Shown: positions 59,028 through 64,000 of the stretch, piece by piece
Layout of the letters: each line of letters starts with the position of its first letter
Position numbering within the stretch: the stretch's first letter is position 1
NCBI GenBank assembly: GCA_000403315.2
Contig: KE159640.1
Span: 10,790-74,789 of the forward strand
Source: Lachnospiraceae bacterium A2
Lineage (GTDB): Bacteria > Bacillota > Clostridia > Lachnospirales > Lachnospiraceae
DNA length: 64,000 nt
Reading direction: 5' to 3'
Translations under genes and position numbers: made by a program
Notes under the pieces: generated by a model
Databases searched by the model: none
Seen by the model: the letters and a program-made list of their open reading frames with translations, nothing else
What the model was told of the DNA's origin: nothing

Positions 59028-61809
59028 GGTAATCCTTTGATGTTATCTCCGGATTTTCCCCCGCCCTAAACCGGGCATGAACCTTTCAGCTCACCCGGCT
59101 TGCCATCAGGAACAGAATTTATTTCATCTCAATAACTCTCAACGTGGACAAGGCTTCTTAACTTATTGAGTTTTTCTTTCTGCTTTTGGTCAAGGCCTAG
59201 GATTTCCATATACTTTCTGATAATATCAGGGTTTGTAGCATGAATCAGATGGTGTACATCTTCACATACCAACACCAGATTTTGATAATTGTCCTTGCCG
59301 CCTAAATACCGTGGCACTTTGTGATGGCAATGAATATCGCCAATAGAAAGCACTTTGCCAGATACGGCGCATTTTCCCATTTGGGCCGAATACAGTGAAA
59401 GCCTGTTATCGTTGTATTCGATAGTACGGTACAGAACCGGGTTCCTCATTAAGTAATGAAGAACCGTCATGTCGATTCTGTCCAGATTCTTATGGATTTC
59501 GGCTCTGCCCTCGGGCGTATAGGAATTAATTTTGCGGTTCATGGACTTTGGGGGCTTGTGCCGTATGTAGCCAATCGGGACAACTGCGTGTCCGGCTACA
59601 TATCGGAGCTGTTTGCTTTTCCCATACCGTTCCCTGATAACTTTCGGAACTTCACACGGAATCTTCCTTTTTCTGACCTGTTTTGCAGTTTTAACCCGTT
59701 CTTTCAGTCTTGCCCGCAGGCTCTTGTGGACAGATAAGGCGAATGGCGTAAGGTCATCGCAGACCTTTGTGGCTAATTGATAGTAGTCATGGATTCCCAT
59801 TACATAAACGTTGTAGCGGCAAATCGCCTGATATTCAGTACGTTTGCCTTGTGACGGGAACTCAATGTCGTAAATCAGCCGTTTTAAGTTTGGTTTTATT
59901 TTCGCAATAGATTTCTCTCTGATATGGCTCTCTACTACATATTTGGCGCGTCCGTTGCTCCGTTTCCCACGGGGGATAACCTTTAACTTGAAACCAAGAA
60001 ACTCTGAATACTGCTCTTTCAGGTTAATCACCTTTGATTTTTCAGGACTGATTTCAAGAGAAAGCCTTTCATGGAGCCAGCTTTTGGTTGCGTGGAATAA
60101 CTTCACCGCATTTTGATAGCTGTTCGTGAATATCTTAAAATCATCAGCGTATCGGACGCAGGTGACTTCTTTCAGCCTTGTCCTCCGCAGTGCGGCAAAT
60201 TTATGGCTCTTGCTCACGCTTCCGTTGTAATTGACCGATTCCTTGTAAGGGAACTCCGTTGGTATTTCTTCCCATTGGCTGGCAAGCCACCAATCCAATT
60301 CGTTTAGAACTACATTGGATAGCAGGGGAGAGATAATACCTCCCTGCGGCGTACCCACCTCCGGGAATCCTATCCCGGCCACCTCCGCTTTTAGCATAGC
60401 TGATATAATACTAAGCAGCTTCTTGTCTTGGATTCCCATTGTCCAGAGCTGTTTCAGCAGTTTTCCGTGGTTCACGTTGTCAAAGAACCCCTTAACATCT
60501 ATGTCTACGACATAGTGGAGATTGCTTCTCTGCATATTTTTGTGAACCTGGGCGATTGCGTGCTGTTGGTTCCGGTTAGGGCGGAATCCATAACTGTGGT
60601 CGTGGAATTTCGCCTCACATATCGGCTCCATGACCTGCAATACGCACTGTTGTATCAGCCTGTCCATAATCGTCGGTATTCCGAGCGGGCGCTTCTTCAT
60701 TGGGTCATTTCCTTTCGGAATTTCTACCCGCCGGACGCTTTGTGGGACATACCAGTTTAATTTGCGCTGTACGGCGCATATAAGCTGTTCATCAGAGAGT
60801 GCTGATAATTCTGTGATTGTTTTTCCATCTGTGCCGGGCGTCGTACTCCCGTGGTTCTTCTTGATGTTGCGGTATGCCAGCCGTATGTTTTCGGGTAATG
60901 CAATGATTCCAACCAGATGTTTGAAAACTTTGCCTTTATTGCTGTCGGCATACAGCTTATCTTGAATTGCCTGGAAGTCATAATACTCGGCGTGCCTTAA
61001 CTTATCTTTCTTCTTTGCCTTTCCTGTTGCCATAGTCGGTTACTTATCCCCACTTTCGTTTGGATTTTCGCCTTTCTTAGTCCTACTCGAACCTATGCGT
61101 GTTTATTGAATATGATTTTGTTTCTGTTCCTGACTACAGCCCGTCCCTCCACCGCTTACTTTGTTCACGGCTTCACAGGTAGCATGGCTGCTCTTTCCTC
61201 CCGGATTAAGAACGGTTATACCGCACCTCCCATAAAAGGCGGCACGATTTTCCCGCCCATTGCTTCATCATGCGTATCCACTCCACATCCGGGGCTTTCC
61301 ACGTTCCGATATTCCTATCTTTGCATAATACCCTTAACCCTGCCCTTTAGGCCTGTATGCCTGATGGTGCCTGTAACACCATAGGGAATTTCATATCGAC
61401 AAATCTTACTTTACCCCACATACGCCGTTTCCACGGCTATGGCATTTCTGCCATATCCCGTTATAGACCTGTACATTCGGGCTTTTGTCAGCGGTAGTCA
61501 GCCGCATTCTGGACATAGGTACTTTATAGACCTCCGGCCTAACACCCCCGGCCACCTCTGGCTCGGCTTTGCTTTATCCCCCAAAGGGGACAGTCGCGGG
61601 TGCAGACAGCCGACTTCAGCGTGCTGTGTCAGTCGCGGGAAATACGTCCCGTTTCTTCCAACGCAGTATCAAGGGAAGCGTTTCAGGGCGTTACCCCGTC
61701 ATTCCACTTCTCGGAATATCAGTTAGAAAGGCTATAGCCTTTCCGTCACTTTTACCTCTTTGCAGGAAAATCCCACGCAGAGTTTATATGCGACAACGTG
61801 TCGCTGCAC
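59028..61809 (-). mobile_element. Group II intron C in virD4
   Basis: Starts GTGCAGCGACACG at 61809; the 3 prime end is set at 59028 because it restores the virD4 frame (LAPFD-ISLF), give or take a few bases. A domain V-like hairpin AGCCGGGTGAGC...GCCCGGTTTAGG and a domain VI stem lie at 59035-59095. It encodes an intact RT of a different subgroup. 61034-61809 is intron RNA. Confidence 0.85.
59129..61033 (-). CDS. Group II intron reverse transcriptase/maturase (intron C)
   Basis: A 634-residue protein with KKRPLGIPTIMDRLIQQCVL, HDHSYGFRPNRNQQHAIAQV, VVDIDVKGFFDNVNHGKLLK, VGTPQGGIISPLLSNVVLNE and the active site VRYADDFKIF. The C-terminal HNH domain (KCAVSGK, DIHCHHKVPRYLGG, VLVCEDVHHLIH) is complete. 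It is clearly from another RT lineage than A and B. The start ATG 61033 has only a weak upstream site. Confidence 0.93.
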   Translation of the reverse strand: MATGKAKKKDKLRHAEYYDFQAIQDKLYADSNKGKVFKHLVGIIALPENIRLAYRNIKKNHGSTTPGTDGKTITELSALSDEQLICAVQRKLNWYVPQSVRRVEIPKGNDPMKKRPLGIPTIMDRLIQQCVLQVMEPICEAKFHDHSYGFRPNRNQQHAIAQVHKNMQRSNLHYVVDIDVKGFFDNVNHGKLLKQLWTMGIQDKKLLSIISAMLKAEVAGIGFPEVGTPQGGIISPLLSNVVLNELDWWLASQWEEIPTEFPYKESVNYNGSVSKSHKFAALRRTRLKEVTCVRYADDFKIFTNSYQNAVKLFHATKSWLHERLSLEISPEKSKVINLKEQYSEFLGFKLKVIPRGKRSNGRAKYVVESHIREKSIAKIKPNLKRLIYDIEFPSQGKRTEYQAICRYNVYVMGIHDYYQLATKVCDDLTPFALSVHKSLRARLKERVKTAKQVRKRKIPCEVPKVIRERYGKSKQLRYVAGHAVVPIGYIRHKPPKSMNRKINSYTPEGRAEIHKNLDRIDMTVLHYLMRNPVLYRTIEYNDNRLSLYSAQMGKCAVSGKVLSIGDIHCHHKVPRYLGGKDNYQNLVLVCEDVHHLIHATNPDIIRKYMEILGLDQKQKEKLNKLRSLVHVESY

Positions 61810-62311
61810 TGTCAAAGGGGGCTAAACGTGCGCCACAGCTAATTAAAATGCTTTTCGCTGTCTTGCCCGCCGCCAGTTTGTATTTTTTATACTGCTTTAC
61901 CGCAAAATGCTCCGGCTCTCTTTCCTCCAGCTCATCGAACATCAAATCGACAGGGTTTTTAAATTCCTCATCGTCCTCCCTTGCTTCGCTGGCATTTATC
62001 ATGTCAAGCAAAGTAGTGAAATTCTGTTCTTCCTCCACGCACTCGTACCAGATGTACCCGATCAGTGCAGTGTAATAGAGTTTCTCGGCTTTCACCCAAA
62101 AATCTTCGCCGGATTGCTGCCCCTCCCCTTTGGTGTTTAAGATGATTGTGTTTACGAGTTTCAAAATATCCTTCTCGCTCCGGATATAAACGAGAGGGTT
62201 GTAGTGCATGGATTTTTTGAAGTTAATGGTATTCAGCACTTTCACCCGATAGCTGTTCTTTAAGAGCATTTTTCCGCACTCTACTAACACTGTACCCTTT
62301 GGTAATGTCAA
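61810..62311 (-). pseudogene. virD4: virD4 fragment 1, N-terminally truncated
   Basis: 167 codons: PKGTVLVECGKML, NTINFKKSMHYNPLVYIRSE, GEDFWVKAEKLYYTALIGYI, ASEAREDDEEFKNPVDLMFD, KLAAGKTAKSILISCGARLA, PFD. This is the middle of a type IV secretion coupling ATPase. The family begins about 170-200 residues earlier with two membrane segments and a Walker A motif. Those are missing, and only 30 bases separate it from the tnpW stop. A deletion joined the two, so no functional ATPase can be made from this locus. Confidence 0.87.
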
Positions 62312-62341
62312 GTAGGGAATAAGAAAAAGTGTATCTTCTTA

Positions 62342-62527
62342 TCAATCGGTTACACTGTCCTTGTCATTCTCGATAAGCCGCACTACCTTGTCCGTAAAGG
62401 TTTCCCGGCTGGTTTCGCTGAAATGGATATGAATGTCAAAGGTGGTATTCCCTATCCGCTTCACAAGGTCGGGCTTTGCAGACAGAGGGGCGGCGGTGCG
62501 GCTGGTCTTGCTGGTGTCATGGTTCAT
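62342..62527 (-). CDS. tnpW: Small TnpW-like protein
   Basis: A 61-residue protein: DLVKRIGNTTFDIHIHFSET then SRETFTDKVVRLIEND, the TnpW-type strand and helix. AAAGGAG precedes the ATG at 62527, which overlaps the dnaC-like stop as ATGA. In this module it stands upstream of virD4, whereas the left module has it upstream of a recombinase. Confidence 0.75.
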   Translation of the reverse strand: MNHDTSKTSRTAAPLSAKPDLVKRIGNTTFDIHIHFSETSRETFTDKVVRLIENDKDSVTD

Positions 62528-63375
62528 AGGCTCTCCTTTCCGTTCATCAGTCCTTTTAACCGTTCCATTTTCCCCTGTGCCGTGGATTTTCTGATATTCT
62601 CCCCGGTGAAGAATACCGGGCAGCACATTTCAAGCAGACGGTCATAAATCCGGGCATGGGCGGTGTCCTCCGGGTTCTGCAATTCCTCCAGCGTCAAATT
62701 TGTAGTGACAATCAGCGGTTTTTGGCTTCGGTATCGGCTGTCAACCACGTTGTAAACCTGCTCCAATCCGTATTCCGTGCCGCGCTCCATACCGAAATCA
62801 TCAAGGATAAGCAGAGGGAAGCTGCAAAGGTGGGCTATGTATTCGTTCCTGTCCTTGTAGCTGGCGGCAAGGTCATTGAGGATAAGGGCAAAATTCGTCA
62901 TGCACACGGAAATCTCACGCTCCATAAGGGCATTAGCGATACACCCGGCAAAATAACTCTTGCCTGTGCCTACCTTGCCCCATAACAGGTAGCCGATATT
63001 CTCCGCTTTCATTTCCTCCCAATGCGCCGCATAGAAGAAAGCCTTATCCATTTGGGGGCATTTGCCGTTGTCATTTTCAAAAGTCCACTGGCGCATGGCG
63101 GCGTTGGAAAATCCCCGGCGTTTCAAGTCCTCCACGGTGTCATGGTGCTTGCGTTCCCGGTCTGTGGATTCCTGTTGTTCCCTCCGTTTGCGCTGGCAGT
63201 CACATTCTTTCGGGTGGCGGTCACGCCCGAAAAGGCTCTTGCCCTCTGTGAAGTAGGCTTCTTTGGGCTGGCGGCAGCTCCCGCAGTATAAAAGCCCGTC
63301 CTCGCCCGTGTAGTCCTCCGGCTGTGGCTCTGCTTCTGTGGCAAGCCGGAAAATAGCGTTGTCATAATCGCTCAT
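62524..63375 (-). CDS. DnaC/IstB-like ATPase (second copy)
   Basis: A 283-residue homologue of the gene at 843. It has LYCGSCRQPKEAYFTEG, CDCQRKRRE, Walker A LLWGKVGTGKSYFAGCI, and Walker B LLILDDFGMERGTEYGLEQV. Large stretches match the left copy. AAGGAGG precedes the ATG at 63375. The order repA, dnaC-like, tnpW is the same in both copies; the dnaC-like start is at the corresponding residue. Confidence 0.9.
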   Translation of the reverse strand: MSDYDNAIFRLATEAEPQPEDYTGEDGLLYCGSCRQPKEAYFTEGKSLFGRDRHPKECDCQRKRREQQESTDRERKHHDTVEDLKRRGFSNAAMRQWTFENDNGKCPQMDKAFFYAAHWEEMKAENIGYLLWGKVGTGKSYFAGCIANALMEREISVCMTNFALILNDLAASYKDRNEYIAHLCSFPLLILDDFGMERGTEYGLEQVYNVVDSRYRSQKPLIVTTNLTLEELQNPEDTAHARIYDRLLEMCCPVFFTGENIRKSTAQGKMERLKGLMNGKESL

Positions 63376-63408
63376 AGATAATCGTCCTCCTTGTTCATGG
63401 TCTTTTCC

Positions 63409-63428
63409 ACGCCCTGTTTACAGGGCGT
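63409..63428 (-). promoter_or_regulatory. Conserved hairpin between repA and dnaC-like gene (second copy)
   Basis: ACGCCC and GGGCGT around TGTTTACA, matching the hairpin at 1727-1746 in sequence and position. Confidence 0.45.
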
Positions 63429-63439
63429 TGTATCTGCTG

Positions 63440-64000
63440 TCAAAGGCTCTCGCCCTCCTTGTAGGAATAATCGGGGATTCCCTTTTTCGGGTTCTCCTTT
63501 TTCTCCTTGTCTGCCCACCTGTAAAGCGCGGCGGCATGGCTCACATAATCATTCCCGAAAGCGGCAATATACCGGCTCATTTCCTCAATAAGCCGTTCAA
63601 GGCTGTCCGGGTATTCCTGCTTCAGTTCCGCATATTCGGATTCAGAGAGGAAAACATTCTGGTACTTGCCATAGGGCGCGGGCAGCTCCCCACTCGCTCC
63701 CTTTGTTTGGCTCTCTTTTAGTTTGTTTATATTATAGTTGTTAGGGTACGGTTTTCCGGACATCATAAGTCCGGTTTCCCGGCTGTCATATGTCCGGCTT
63801 TCCGGGCTTATGGTGTCCGGTTTTCCGGCTGTCATAGGTACGGAAACCTGTACTACTGGCGGCACTTTCACATAGATGTGGTTGGCGGCGGCAAAACGTG
63901 TCCTTTTCCGTTCCATAAGCCCGGCGGCGGCAAGCTCATTCAGCGTGTCCTGAATCGTTGTCCTGCCTTTGTCCAGTATTTCCGCTATCTCCGTGACCGG
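63440..64000 (-). CDS. repA: Replication initiator RepA, intact but cut by window edge
   Basis: 187 codons are visible, entering at the right edge. The first part reads PVTEIAEILDKGRTTIQDTL, NELAAAGLMERKRTRFAAAN, then a linker with GKPDTISPES and SGKPYPNN, and the C-terminus FLSESEYAELKQEYPDSLER ending GIPDYSYKEGESL. It corresponds to both halves of the left-hand copy (1760-2501) but is uninterrupted across the repeat region, which confirms that the left copy has a frameshift. The start lies beyond the window. It would initiate replication of the excised element. Confidence 0.9.
   Translation of the reverse strand, partial: PVTEIAEILDKGRTTIQDTLNELAAAGLMERKRTRFAAANHIYVKVPPVVQVSVPMTAGKPDTISPESRTYDSRETGLMMSGKPYPNNYNINKLKESQTKGASGELPAPYGKYQNVFLSESEYAELKQEYPDSLERLIEEMSRYIAAFGNDYVSHAAALYRWADKEKKENPKKGIPDYSYKEGESL
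63744..63850. repeat. Iteron-like repeats inside repA (second copy)
   Basis: Units of GTCCGG-TTTCCGG type recur near 63744, 63768, 63790 and 63814, with an inverted GGTACGGAAACC at 63837. Spacing is 21-24 bases. They correspond in position to the repeats at 2065-2160 but differ in sequence, as expected for initiator-specific sites. Confidence 0.55.

Overview
The window reads as a stack of integrated mobile elements from a low-to-mid GC Gram-positive anaerobe, most likely a gut Clostridia (Lachnospiraceae or Oscillospiraceae type). That is inferred from Tn4451/Tn1549-type recombinase, relaxase and replication modules, AGGAGG ribosome sites, lantibiotic and bacitracin-type ABC resistance cassettes, a class M sirtuin and group II introns. 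I see no rRNA, tRNA, CRISPR array or recognisable housekeeping gene.

Layout. (1) 1-5300, minus strand: a transfer and replication module read mobC, relaxase, cysteine-rich VLP protein, repA (frameshifted), dnaC-like ATPase, TnpW-like protein, serine recombinase (running off the left edge), with a candidate oriT and a 50-bp tandem repeat upstream of mobC. (2) 5570-13610: accessory genes (membrane protein, sigma/HTH pair, serine hydrolase with a TetR regulator), a 150-bp palindrome, a decayed ABC permease, and an Rrf2-linked cassette (NTF2-like protein, flavoprotein fragment, macrodomain, SirTM sirtuin) whose two promoters share a 22-bp operator. (3) 13669-16459: two abutting IS4-family insertion sequences. 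(4) 16560-23093, plus strand: a GntR-controlled ABC exporter and a BceRS-BceAB-like peptide-antibiotic resistance operon. (5) 23657-28223: a sigma-like regulator, a TnpW-like protein and two overlapping large serine recombinases.

(6) 28328-35087: a second mobilizable element in decay (truncated recombinase, an IS4 insertion, P4-type helicase, CHC2 primase, HTH paralogues, mobC without relaxase). (7) 35222-41153, minus strand: a LanFEG-type lantibiotic immunity transporter with YccF protein, two-component system and metallophosphoesterase. The transporter and phosphoesterase promoters share a 13-bp motif. (8) 42257-62311: one T4SS coupling-protein gene (virD4) cut into five pieces by three group II introns and a 10.9-kb integrative mobilizable element. 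That element has its own serine recombinase, VapE and CHC2 replication genes, MobV relaxase, XRE regulator and a small cargo cluster. The five pieces join in perfect reading frame, but the N-terminal part, including the Walker A site, is gone. (9) 62342-64000: a second TnpW-like, dnaC-like, repA module, homologous to the left-edge module and in the same orientation.

The genes mainly serve element replication, transfer and integration, with antimicrobial-peptide resistance and a redox/ADP-ribosylation cassette as cargo. No complete conjugation apparatus (VirB4, VirB6, PrgI) is present, so the modules here would depend on a helper ICE, or on sequence outside the window. Many genes carry single-base homopolymer frameshifts, which may be real decay or assembly error.
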